Shown: one piece after another, positions 54,615 through 64,000 of the stretch
Layout of the letters: every line of letters begins with the position of its first letter
Position numbering within the stretch: the first letter of the stretch is position 1
NCBI GenBank assembly: GCA_947184155.2
Contig: CAMXCT020006201.1
Coordinates: 142,626 to 206,625, forward strand
Direction of reading: 5' to 3'
DNA from: Cladocopium goreaui
Taxonomy: Eukaryota; Sar; Dinophyceae; Suessiales; Symbiodiniaceae
Length of the DNA stretch: 64,000 bases
The notes under the pieces: generated by a model
Databases searched by the model: none
What the model was told of the DNA's origin: nothing
What the model saw: the letters and a program-made list of their open reading frames with translations, nothing else
Made by a program: the position numbers and the translations under genes

Positions 54615-55147
54615 ATATATATACATATTTACAACATAATATGTATATATCTATATGCATAGATATATGTGGACATACATACATATAATTATACCTACAT
54701 ACCTACATACCTTCATACATGCATACCTACATACCTACATGCCTACATACCTACCATACATGCATACATACATCCATCCATCCATGCATGCATGCATGCA
54801 TCCATACATCCATACATCCAGACATCCATGCATCCATACATCCATACAAACCTACATACATACATACTTACATACATACATACATCCAGGCAGGCAGGCA
54901 GGCATACATACATACATAAATACATACCTACATACATACCTGCATACCTACATACCATTACATACCTACATACCTACATACCTACATACAGACATACAAA
55001 CATACATGCACATGCATGCATACATTCATACATCATACATACATACATACATACATACATACATACATACATACATACATACATACATACATACATACAT
55101 ACATACATACATACATACATACATACATACATACATACATACATACA

Positions 55148-55181
<34 letters not shown>

Positions 55182-55182
55182 C
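54575..55182. repeat. TA then ACAT microsatellite, about 600 bp
   Basis: (TA)n, then variable ACAT units with CCAT, GCAT and GGCA interruptions, then a near-perfect (ACAT)n run of 150 bp (55,030-55,175). Open frames in several phases are artefacts. It ends about 100 bp before a phosphoesterase exon. Confidence 0.95.
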
Positions 55183-55280
55183 ACGTTTGTTCACATACAA
55201 TATCCACTATTCATATACCCCCCGCTTGCAGCACCAACTCCTAACACCGCTAGCCCCCACAGCAGGTTTCATGGCCGCAG

Positions 55281-55333
55281 CATATTCCATGCAGATCCCG
55301 CAGGGGTTGGACCTGCTGGTCTCGTCACTGGGC
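55281..55333 (+). CDS. Phosphoesterase exon with IPxGxDLLV
   Basis: Acceptor TGGCCGCAG, donor GTGGAG. Reads YSMQIPQGLDLLVSSLG, which matches the family's W-x-x-IP-x-G-x-D-V-L-(I/V)-T-H-G-P-P region, but the conserved His-Gly-Pro-Pro is absent. Two leading bases complete the codon left at 53645. Confidence 0.45.
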
Positions 55334-55467
55334 GTGGAGATGGGGGCTTGAAATGTGTTTCGACCAGCAATCGCTGGCATGGTCTACTTGAATCTATCTG
55401 AATCGTTTTTGCTGAAAAATGATGAAACATGTGGGATAGTATAATAGCCCCCGGCATTTTATTTCAG

Positions 55468-55504
55468 CTTGGCTTGCGCATTACCGGCCCAGAAAACGAT
55501 CAGA
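55468..55504 (+). CDS. Candidate phosphoesterase exon, weak
   Basis: Acceptor TTATTTCAG, donor A|GTACAA. Reads LGLRITGPENDQ in the phase 0 left at 55333. No family motif. Confidence 0.3.
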
Positions 55505-55689
55505 GTACAAAAACGATGACGAACTTATACATGCACATGTTCATGAAACCTGAAAATGGCAACCTGCACAGGCCTCCAAAACGATAGCTCAACGATAACA
55601 GAACGACATATGCAAAAAAAGGGGGTGTTTGGGTGGATACCCACATGTCCGGTTTGAGCATATCAGCTTTCGAAGACCTGTATCTTTGA

Positions 55690-55830
55690 TACATAGCGAC
55701 GGAACATGAAAGGACATGAAAGTAAAATGAAAGGAAATGAATGCAAAATGACATGAAATGAATGCAAAATGAAAGGAACATGAGAGGAAATGAATGCAAA
55801 ACTCATGGCGACGAAAACTAATGAAAACAA
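55690..55830. repeat. AAAATGAAAGGAAATGAATGC repeats
   Basis: About eight diverged copies of an AATGA/AAAGGAAATG unit. Confidence 0.8.
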
Positions 55831-56157
55831 ATGATGACATCTGTTGACTAGACTAAGGATGCTTTCACACCCACATAAAACTGGAAAAATCACACTTTTT
55901 GTCTACAGGGAGCTCACCACCTGAGAAAACGATAAGAGTTAAAAACAAAACGATAACGTGACGTGATTTGGGGTCATTTCAAAAGATATCGGGTTTTTAA
56001 TACAATCCCATGTGTTTTGAAAAATAGGTGATCTTGTTGATATTGTTTGATATGTTTACACATGGAACATCGGAACCACCCAAAGTGGGTAGTGTGAATC
56101 CCGAAATTTACTTGGTGTGCGCTTATGACTCGCTGAAAGTGAGGACATTTCAAGATA

Positions 56158-56276
56158 TTCTGGTTGGTGGTTTGGAACATGAATTTTACTTTTCCATATA
56201 TTGGGCAAAATACTCCCAACTGACGATCTCATATTTTTCAGAGGGGTATGTCGAACACCAAGCAATATTTCAAGTA
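56158..56276. mobile_element. Second MITE-like family, copy 2
   Basis: TCTGGTTGGTGGTTTGGAAC to GAACACCAAGCA with the CCATATATTGGG and CAACTGACGA..TTTTTCAGAG block shared with the copy at 62.93 kb. Confidence 0.6.
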
Positions 56277-56975
56277 CCCAAATTGGTTTGTAACATTCGA
56301 AATTTTCCCTCATTGAACATTGGCTAATGTCATAGAGAAAATGATCCTCTGGAGTTTTTTTTGGCGGTGGATAGATGAGAATTGATGAGATACCAGGTTT
56401 GTTTTGTTTGTTTGTTCCATTAAAAAAACGACATATCTTTGAGAATGTTTGAGATATTATTTATATATATATAATATTTAGGGTTCATTCCAATTGGACA
56501 TTTCACCGGTTCTGCATACATAGGGTCGTTCTCATGGTGTCGTTTTCAACGACCTCGCAACGGGTTTTACCCCCCATGGGTTTTTGTTGAACATAGAATA
56601 CCCCAAACAGTATAATGGTTGATCTTTGATCATCATTCTTCATTATTCATTTGCCGTAGTTTGGGGTCTTAAATGCCTCATTCTTATTCTTGGAACCGAA
56701 AAATGGATAGAACTGGGACACAAATTGCCAGGTCAGACTATGAAGGAGGCCAGCCCATGCCGACCCCTATAATCAAATAGTGGAAGGTGATGACAGAAGG
56801 TGGTGTGTATTGCTCGTCTATGTGAACCTTATAGATATGATAACTATGATATGTAACCATGTATTCTATGCGTTTGACTGTGTTGCCTGACACAACAAAT
56901 TGATGGCGGTTCAAAACCAGGTTTGGACGTTTGACAGCCGGCAAAGCCTGGTGTCACTGTTTTGGAAGGCAACTG

Positions 56976-58838
56976 ATGTCAGAGACTGCTGCTGATAGCC
57001 CTGATGTGATTGATCTTCAAGTACTATGCCTGAATGGTGAAGGATGCACTCTGCAAGTCCGTGGTTCCTCCCTGGGTTGGGAAGTGTGCCAAATGATTTC
57101 AAGAAAACTTCCACCAAAGAAAGGTGGGAAACTCACACTGCAGAACCATGATGCACAACTGTTCTTTGACCAAACATTGCGACAGCAGGGCATTCTGGGC
57201 AAGGCTGCAACACTCTCTTGCACTTATGTTCCGACAACTTTGTATGTCGCATGGCATTCTACCCAAGAGGATATCTCGGAGGTCGACTTCTCAATAGAGG
57301 GGGTCACTCGGATAGAAGGTATAGCAGTTTCATGTTTGCACCTTCTCCCACGCAGTATTGAAACCTTGTCTTTTGGACACAGATTCAATTTGAGGCTCGC
57401 AGAAACATCTCTGCCAAACAGTCTCCGCAGCTTGACGTTTGACGATGCTTTCGATCAAAGCCTGGAACAAGTGAAGCTGCCACACAGTCTACAAAGCTTG
57501 AAGTTTGGCCACTGGTTCAACCAGAGCATGGAACGAGTAACGCTGCCGAGCAGTCTCGAGAGCTTGACGTTTGGCCATAGTTTCAACCAGAGCATGGAAC
57601 GAGTAACACTGCCGAGCAGTCTCGAGAGCTTGACGTTTGGCCATAGTTTCAACCAGAGCATGGAAGAAGTACCGCTGCCAAACAATCTTCAGACTTTGAC
57701 ATTTGACCACAATTTCAACTGGAGCTTAGAACAATTGATGCTGCCAAGCAGTCTGACGGTCTTAGAATTTGGTGCCTATTTCAATCAGAGCTTGAAACGC
57801 ATGACCCTCCCAGACAATCTTCGTAGTCTGACATTTGGCCACGATTTCAATCAAAACATGGCGTGGGTTAGTCTGCCAAGCAGTCCAATGTTCAACCAAA
57901 GCCTAGAAGCAGTGGCCCTGCCAAGCAGTCTTCGGACACTAGGATTTGGCCAAAATTTTACCCGGAGCCTTGAACGAGTGACCTTGCCAAGCAGTCTTCA
58001 CAGATTGGCATTTGGGAGTGGTTTCTACAAAAGACTTAAAGGATTGACCCTGCCAAGTAGCCTTCACAGCTTGACACTTGGAGGTGGCAGCAATCGAAGG
58101 CTGGAAGGATTCAGTCTGCCAAGTAGTCTTCAGAGCTTGACATTCGGCCGTTGTTTCGACCAGAGCCTGGAAGGAGTGACCCTGCCGAACAATCTTCGGA
58201 GCTTGACATTTGGCACTTTCTTCGACCAGAGCATGGAAGGAGTGACCCTGCCAAGCAGTCTTGAGAGCTTGCATTTTGGCGATTGGTTCGATCAAAGCTT
58301 AGAAGGATTGACTCTGCCAAGCAGTCTTCAGAGCTTGACATTTGGCTGGTTCTTCAACAAAAGCCTGGAACAAGTGACCTTGCCCAGCAGTCTTCAGAGC
58401 TTGAAATTTGGCCAGTTTTTTAACAAGAGCCTGGAACAAGTTACCTTGCCAAGTAGTCTTCGCAGCTTGACATTTGGCGGTCATTTCAATCAGAGCCTGG
58501 AAAGGGTGACATTGCCAAGCAATCTTAACAGCTTGACACTTGGCTCTTGGTTCAGGCAAAGTCTCGAAAGAGTGACCCTTCCAAGCAGTCTTGAGAGCTT
58601 GAAATTTGACGGTGGTTCAAATGGAAGGTTGCTTGAAGGATTGACTCTGCCAAGTAATCTCCAAAGCTTGGCATTTGGTAATGTGTTCAACCAGAGTCTG
58701 GAAGGGTTGACACTACCAAGCAATCTTCAGAGCTTGACATTTGGGAAGAATTTTAAGAGCCAGAATCTGTCAGGAGTGACTCTGCCAAGCACACTACACA
58801 CTTTTTCGTGCGAGTCTGTATTGGTGAGCACATTGTGA
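56976..58838 (+). CDS. Ubiquitin-like / FNIP-type repeat protein, intronless
   Basis: 620 codons from ATG (MSETAADSPDVIDLQVLCLN) to TGA. Residues about 12-80 look like a ubiquitin-fold module (DLQVLCLNGEGCTLQV, then KGGKLTLQNHDAQLFFDQTL, QGILGKAATL), followed by a short linker and from about residue 125 some 22 tandem repeats of 22 residues, consensus LPSSLQSLTFG-x-x-FNQSLEGVT, a FNIP-like leucine-rich repeat. Repeat 9 is 15 residues long, an in-frame loss of seven; repeats 20 and 22 have 23. FNIP proteins are thought to bind partners through this solenoid; the partner is unknown. The frame continues upstream without ATG to 56,931, after an ACAG acceptor-like site, so a spliced 5' end is possible. 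Uninterrupted coding contrasts with the intron-rich genes to the left. Confidence 0.85.
   Translation: MSETAADSPDVIDLQVLCLNGEGCTLQVRGSSLGWEVCQMISRKLPPKKGGKLTLQNHDAQLFFDQTLRQQGILGKAATLSCTYVPTTLYVAWHSTQEDISEVDFSIEGVTRIEGIAVSCLHLLPRSIETLSFGHRFNLRLAETSLPNSLRSLTFDDAFDQSLEQVKLPHSLQSLKFGHWFNQSMERVTLPSSLESLTFGHSFNQSMERVTLPSSLESLTFGHSFNQSMEEVPLPNNLQTLTFDHNFNWSLEQLMLPSSLTVLEFGAYFNQSLKRMTLPDNLRSLTFGHDFNQNMAWVSLPSSPMFNQSLEAVALPSSLRTLGFGQNFTRSLERVTLPSSLHRLAFGSGFYKRLKGLTLPSSLHSLTLGGGSNRRLEGFSLPSSLQSLTFGRCFDQSLEGVTLPNNLRSLTFGTFFDQSMEGVTLPSSLESLHFGDWFDQSLEGLTLPSSLQSLTFGWFFNKSLEQVTLPSSLQSLKFGQFFNKSLEQVTLPSSLRSLTFGGHFNQSLERVTLPSNLNSLTLGSWFRQSLERVTLPSSLESLKFDGGSNGRLLEGLTLPSNLQSLAFGNVFNQSLEGLTLPSNLQSLTFGKNFKSQNLSGVTLPSTLHTFSCESVLVSTL
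57420..58790 (+). repeat. 66-bp coding repeat (22-residue units)
   Basis: Repeats of CTGCCAAGCAGTCTTCAGAG CTTGACATTTGGC and following bases. Units 4 and 5 are nearly identical at DNA level (GAGCATGGAACGAGTAAC), suggesting recent duplication. Confidence 0.9.
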
Positions 58839-59480
58839 TCATTTAGATGGGGGATGTTTCCTGGCACATTGGCGTGCAGGTCACAGTGCAGAACATACGC
58901 AACAGATGCACTGCGTTTGAAAACTTACAGGTCCGCAAACAAAACGTGATGTGTGTGTGTGTGTGTTTTGCATGCGTTTTTTGTTCTACATACCTTTGAT
59001 GATCCCAGCAGACCGTGATTGGATTGTGATGTTTTGAACTTAGCCCACCAGTGATGGCAACACTCCCATGCTGTTTGTTGATAAACATTGTTTGATGCTA
59101 TGGACCCGTTAGTCATAATTGAACACATAGCATTACTACATATATATAATTTCATCAGAACTATTCATATTATATATACATACTCAAACTACATTATACA
59201 GTATGTGTAGAATACATATACATGGATAGATGATCGTGGGAGTAGCATGGAGTATCCATTTGTTCGTTGTGATCCTGATTTAGTGCTTCTCTTTTGTTTT
59301 CACCAAACAAACGCTTCTACACGTCTTACGCTTCTCAGAGAAAGGGTGCCATCTCCATACCAAGGGGTCTGATACCCCATATCATTTCAAAGGTCTTGTA
59401 ACAGTCAATGATTGTTGAAATAGATAGGGATAAAATGATGGTGATTAAATGGAGGAATGGATGGGCTGTGCATCAATATG
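58839..59480. other. 3' flank of the repeat-protein gene
   Basis: A (GT)n run at about 58,950-58,966 and AT-rich sequence. No polyadenylation signal can be named with confidence. Confidence 0.5.
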
Positions 59481-59487
59481 TATATGT

Positions 59488-59592
59488 TACCCTCTGGTAA
59501 ACTAACATAACTATGGAAAATCACCATTTTCAATGAAATCCACTATTTCTATTGTCAAGTTCAATAGCGAACTGTTGGATTACCAGAGGGTA
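59488..59592. mobile_element. TIR element copy 11
   Basis: Near-consensus, TACCCTCTGGTAAACTAACA to GGATTACCAGAGGGTA, TA on both sides. No coding sequence next to it. Confidence 0.8.
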
Positions 59593-60179
59593 TATACATA
59601 AATCAGGTGAGAGCTATAAATGAGGGGTTGATGGGGCCACCGGGGAAACTGAGTGGATGGGTAGTTAATCTGGCTATTGCCGGCTATCCATAGCAGAATT
59701 AAAAGGTGTTGTTTGTTCATGTTTTTTTCCAAATGTCATCCTAACAAAGGGGGGTGCCCTACCCATGGGTTTCACAACACTGAAGTAGTTTAATGTAATA
59801 TATTGTAATGTCAGATCATTTCGGTGTCTCCCTGTTTCAGGAAGCACCCAAACGTAGGGTTCTCCTCGCTAGTTTTTTCCCAATTTATTGTAGCAGCGTG
59901 GCCCCTGTTTCATTTCAATTTGGTTTAATATTGTTAAATCGCAACCAACCAAATGCGAGTTTCAACATCTCAAGCATGCAACAGTTGGATTATTATATTT
60001 ACATTCTTGTACGCACATTACAGCATTGTTGTAAATACAGCATCTGGCATCGAATATGGACATTTAAGCAGCAAACAACTGGTGAGTAAATCAAATGGTT
60101 ATGCCCCTTCCATTTATAAACTTTTAAAAGTTGGACCATAAACCCCATAGAATAAATCCTATCGTTGTATTCGCCTGAG

Positions 60180-60238
60180 GCACGAGCCGCCGCACAAGAT
60201 CTTGGACTTTGCCTCGGCGTCGTCCTTGCGCCGCTTGG
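60180..60238 (+). CDS. Candidate exon, unknown protein
   Basis: Acceptor TTCGCCTGAG, donor G|GTTGTC. Reads HEPPHKILDFASASSLRRL. Other frames are also open; the segment is GC-rich in an AT-rich background. Confidence 0.35.
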
Positions 60239-60239
60239 G

Positions 60240-61324
60240 TTGTCATTGTTTAACGGGCCAGGGGTTTGGTTGTCTCATGGTTTTTCCAAAGATATCCAAA
60301 GATTAAATAAAAATACGATATGATTGATATGATTTGCGGTTTTGACAACATCATGTGGACGGCTAATTCCACCACTCTTGAACGGACCCATGTGAGGTTG
60401 GTAATTTTGAATGGTAATTTTGAATGCTGATATACGCTGATAAATATGCTGATATATATATATATGTATATATATATACATTTTGAAAGATAGAAATGTC
60501 AAACCTACTAAAACAGCAGCAATTTAAACATGTTCTGTCATTTTGGGGGCACTTTATTTTGGAAAACTGCAACCCCAGTATTGTCACAAGACTGTGGAGA
60601 TGGGTATACCAAGGGAATTACTGACTGCTGTAGGTGTTCAAAGGTTGTTTTGGAAATGGCAACTTGAATAATATCATAGGTTGTCGTGTGTTATCTTGTT
60701 TGTTGTCTTGTTTGTGTTGTATTATGTCACGTGTTATTTTTGTTGTTGGCCCTTCTAATCAACAGCGATTGTATTTGACTACCAATAAACAACATGTGTT
60801 TTTATTCAGCCAACAATAGTTGTATATATATATATGACTTTGGAGGGTAGCCAAAACATTAGTGACTGGGTCAGAACCCCCTTGAAATCTGGGATATTTC
60901 AAGGGTTTTTTTCCCCATGAAAACAAGAATCATCTACAATCATTACACATAGAACTGCTAGCACATAAATGTGCATGTGGTAATGTATGCATAATTTGAT
61001 GCTGTTGTCTAGACTCGGAGATACCGGGAGGTGTGACCAATGTGGCTGCTTGTTGATCCTGGTGGAACCCCATGTCTTGTGAGTTGAGCATTGAGTCGTG
61101 GCAGCTTAGGAGGGTTGTCTTTAGACCAAAACCTATCAAAGCTACATTTCTGCCAAGTCATATGCTATGAACTGTTTTAATATGTTATAATGATATGTAT
61201 ATTATATTATATATTATATATTTGTTACTGCCCCCGGCAGGACCTAGCCTTGGTGAATATTTAGCTGCATTTGCCACGTAATTTGTGGGGTTTTCCAACC
61301 CTGGATTCATTGGTCTAGGTGCAG
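60240..61324. other. Spacer, no feature
   Basis: TA microsatellite near 60,455-60,480 and 60,822-60,834. No supported exon. Confidence 0.4.
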
Positions 61325-61397
61325 ATCACATTGGCTCCCGAGAGTCTCTTGGGACAGCGATCTCACTGGGCGACTGGAACTTTCCAGTGGGGTACTG
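61325..61397 (+). CDS. Candidate exon, possible GT2 QxxRW-like motif
   Basis: Acceptor TAGGTGCAG, strong donor G|GTACGT. Reads ITLAPESLLGQRSHWATGTF then QWGT. In family-2 glycosyltransferases such as cellulose synthases a P-x-S/T-L-x-x-x-Q-x-x-R-W-x-x-G motif occurs. Here QRSHW has His in place of Arg. One exon is not enough for a firm call. Confidence 0.45.
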
Positions 61398-61790
61398 GTA
61401 CGTCCAAAAGAATATGATGGTGGAATGACGGACATGATCAAACAGGAGATATGAGGATTAAGTGCTGATGATTAGTGCTGATGGTTATTTACCAACCTGA
61501 CAAGTACATAATGCATAAACATCAGACACTGATTCAATGGCCCGCCTTCTGAGGTTGGTGAATTATCAGGACTCAGATACTATGGAAATCTAAGGGTACC
61601 CCGTATCTCCCAAAACGAAGCCTCACGAAGGGCTTACCCCCCATGAACCTGTATGAGAGATACGAGAGGTTTACTCGTAATTACTTACATATTCCTGTTG
61701 CTGTGGGGATACTTTGAGGAGAGGTAACCTTAGATTTCCATTCCAGAGAATTGCACATGGTCTGTGTTGATTGAGGATCCCATTTCGCAG

Positions 61791-61841
61791 ATCGATCCGA
61801 CTCTGGATATAGGCAGATTTAGGGGATTTAGTGCCATGTTT
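61791..61841 (+). CDS. Candidate exon, weak
   Basis: Acceptor ATTTCGCAG, donor GTAGCT. Reads IDPTLDIGRFRGFSAMF. Confidence 0.3.
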
Positions 61842-61879
61842 GTAGCTTTTGTGCGTAGCCTGTTTTCAGACAACATGTT

Positions 61880-62085
61880 GCTTTATATATATATATTTAT
61901 TGTCTACACACACATATATATAATTATGTATATATATATATATAAGTGTATATAAGTGTATTGCATTATACATATGCAAATATATATAATTATATATATA
62001 ATTATATATATATATGTTATATTGTGTGTAAATGTTATATTGTGTATAAATGTATAATATATATATATAAATATGTATTTACATT
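61880..62085. repeat. TA/ATATAA microsatellite
   Basis: Long (TA)n-rich tract with CATATA and TGTTATATTGTG repeats. Confidence 0.9.
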
Positions 62086-62136
62086 ATACATGTACATACT
62101 GTACGAGCAAACTCAGCTGTTTTTTTTCCGTTCCAG

Positions 62137-62199
62137 GTTGAAGAGCGCTTTGGGCCGCTTATCCCACAAGAGTCGTCAGACCAAGAGGCCGAGCCATGA
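62137..62199 (+). CDS. Candidate terminal exon with stop
   Basis: Very good acceptor (TTTTTTTTCCGTTCCAG). Reads VEERFGPLIPQESSDQEAEP then TGA. Acidic C-terminal end of an unidentified protein, perhaps of the gene that includes the exon at 61325. Confidence 0.5.
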   Translation, partial: VEERFGPLIPQESSDQEAEP

Positions 62200-62399
62200 A
62201 ACATTGTTTAGCTGAGCAGTGCTCAAAACCCCTGTTGGTTGATGATTAGTTCAGGGATCATACTACCCTTTATATATTGGGGATTATCATAATCCAAGAA
62301 TGGGGAATCCCCATAAACCAACCAGTATAAAGGAATGATAGAAGGATTTTGAACACTGCTTAGTTGATTGGTTAGGAAATAAAAGGAACATACTGGCAT

Positions 62400-62650
62400 A
62401 TGATAATCTATAATCATTGAAACATATATGGCAATCATCTATAATCATCCATAATCATTTATAACCATCTATAATCATCTACAAACATCTATAATCATCT
62501 ATAATCATCTCTACGATGGATGATAATGGATAATGCCCTGGTTGACCGATTATTATACTAGGAACAACATCGTGATTGATACCCTGGTTGTTCATCATCT
62601 ATAAGAATCTATAGAATGGATAATACAAGATAATAATGGATAATACCATG
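62400..62650. repeat. ATCATCTATA/ATGGATAATA repeats
   Basis: TCTATAATCA units about ten times (62,405-62,515), then diverged GGATAATA units. Confidence 0.8.
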
Positions 62651-62925
62651 GTTGATTGGCTATTGATACGGACTTATACTACCCAATTTATTGGAGATTA
62701 TGATGAATATGATAACCCATAGTAGGGACACCTTGTTCAACCAACTAGTATTTCATGAGATGAGATAGGTGTATGTTTAATGGCTCATGTGTTTTGAGGC
62801 TCCAAAATTGCATGTGCCAATGCTCTCAAAATCTCTAAAATCGGTCAGCGTACTAACACCACGAGGCGTAACATACACTGGTTGGTGGTTGTTTCACTGG
62901 TGATTTATACATAATTTATATATAT

Positions 62926-63050
62926 ACTGGTTGATGGTTTGGAACATTAATTGTATGACTTTCCATATATTGGGAATGTCATCATCCCAACTGACGAACT
63001 CCATCATTTTTCAGAGCGGTAGGTGAACCACCAAGCAGTACATGTTTTAT
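62926..63050. mobile_element. Second MITE-like family, copy 3
   Basis: CTGGTTGATGGTTTGGAACA to GAACCACCAAGCAGTACATG, with inner blocks as in the copy at 56.16 kb. Confidence 0.6.
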
Positions 63051-64000
63051 CAATTTTCTATGGGTCTACCTGGAGTGTCCAGGTGGTTCGTTGATGTTGT
63101 TTGCTCTACGTACGCAGTAACATAAACTGGATCTGGCTGGTGGAAGATTGCAGTGAAACATGGAAACATCCACATATTTGAACAGAGGATTTGAAGTGGC
63201 ATCTCTCACACGCGGTACGGGGCACACTCATGAGGCACAAAGACAACATGGTACACGTTCTTACATACCTCATGCCCATCCATGGGACAGACAGACTAAA
63301 TATCATGGAACAAAATGTGCGTTGAGGCTTCAGATGGAGGAGAACGCATTATGTTTATTTGTTGTTCCTTGACCGGTACAGCAAGCAGCCTCAAACAGTT
63401 GTTTTACCTAGTCTTTTCTATCCGACTTGATAGAAGTCTGACGTCGTGTTTGTACTTTTGGTGGGATTTCCCAGTGATAAGTTGGAGGAACTGAACCCCA
63501 TCAACTATAGATATATCATGATAGTGGATTATTAACCCAATGGTTAATGATCATTATCCCTATTAAATGGTTATAATTGGGAATATACCCTATTTTCAGA
63601 CAAACCCATATATCTACCCTACTGATTGGAATTTAAAACCAATTTTTGGGACCCCACCTTGTAATGTTTCGCAGTCCCGAAAAGGATTGTCCCCGACTGC
63701 CCAGTAACGCTGTTGGCAAACGTGTTGATTGAAGTAATCAGGCGTCAACCCAGTTGCAACTGTTCTACATTATATACTCTATGATATACTGTACATGTAT
63801 GGAATGCATGCTCTTACTTGACGTCAGTTTCAACTAAGACTAAGATATCCTGTCCTTATTTAGTTGAATGACTCTAAAGCGTAGATCATGTCCCCTATAT
63901 AGATCGTATAGATAACTAAGATCTTAGATATCCTTAGTCCTGCATTTTCTCCCCCTTTAGTCCCTTTCGCGCATCGTATCGTCAGCCTTTTTTATTCGTT
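63051..64000. other. Right end of window, no feature
   Basis: No exon, RNA gene or element that I can support. Open frames near 63.1-63.4 kb lack splice context. Confidence 0.4.

Larger units (their letters stand above)
30468..55504 (+). other. Calcineurin-like metallophosphoesterase gene, split by a Copia element
   Basis: Six to seven exons on the + strand together give the motif order of the MPPED/UPF0046 branch of metallophosphoesterases: V-V-x-V-SDTHG-x-H, then DIFIHCGD, then an SLPFxHKFF helix-strand, then GNHD, and after 20 kb LKIFGVPYQQG and IPQGLDLLV. In this family the Asp, His and Asn of these motifs bind two metal ions for phosphodiester hydrolysis; the exact substrate cannot be told. 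The first four exons lie left of the LTR retrotransposon, the rest right of it, so the transposon occupies an intron. The final HGPP-like histidine and the GHxH motif were not found; the 3' end is probably further downstream or degraded. The first exon carrying a start is also not identified. Confidence 0.7.

Noticed and set aside
54655-55250. Long Tyr/Ile/His/Thr frames
   Set aside because: Translation of an ACAT microsatellite in all phases.
1-64000. tRNA, rRNA or spliceosomal RNA genes
   Set aside because: No cloverleaf, conserved rRNA or snRNA stretch was recognised by eye. A covariance-model search would be needed to exclude them.

Overview
The window looks like nuclear DNA of a dinoflagellate. 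The evidence is combined: very low coding density, large amounts of microsatellite and AT-rich filler, many 15-150 nt exon-like segments bounded by pyrimidine-AG acceptors and GT (at least once GC) donors, short inverted-repeat elements that coincide with introns (the 'introners' known from dinoflagellates), a Copia LTR retrotransposon, and an intronless gene of F-N-Q-S-L type 22-residue repeats with a ubiquitin-like N-terminus. The species cannot be fixed from this. Everything I can recognise as coding is on the + strand. Exons were found by eye from frame, splice signals and phase agreement; no transcript evidence was available.

Layout. 1-1540 is AT-rich filler, followed by a degenerate 12-bp coding-type repeat. 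From 3.2 to about 22.4 kb lies a chain of about 30 short candidate exons, many in matching phase, that I read as one or more long intron-rich genes of unknown family. Its introns hold about ten copies of a 90-130 bp element with TIRs and TA target duplications (three coincide with introns) and a 3.6-kb array of a 43-bp satellite. From 23 to 29.3 kb there are isolated candidate exons between microsatellites.

From 30.4 to 55.5 kb there is a calcineurin-like metallophosphoesterase gene (MPPED/UPF0046-like). Exons carrying the SDTHG, HCGD and GNHD motifs lie at 30.5, 31.3, 32.5 and 33.0 kb, and its later part at 53.5-55.5 kb. A Copia-type LTR retrotransposon (33,603-53,393; 157-bp LTRs, 5-bp GTATA target duplication, PBS and PPT) sits in the intron between the two halves. 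Its gag-pol is broken by stops and frameshifts. About 14 kb of extra DNA lies between the 5' LTR and the recognisable gag: direct duplications, minisatellites, a 100-base assembly gap, several good ORFs or exons (one with a protein-kinase glycine-rich loop), and a 4.6-kb fold-back element (42,107-46,662) with long inverted minisatellite arms and 11 copies of an ATATTCTATCTT-type motif.

From 56.9 to 58.8 kb there is an intronless ubiquitin-like/FNIP-type repeat protein gene. From 59.5 to 64 kb there are a few more candidate exons (one with a possible glycosyltransferase QxxRW-like motif, one a terminal exon with a stop), another TIR element and microsatellites. I saw no rRNA, tRNA or CRISPR.
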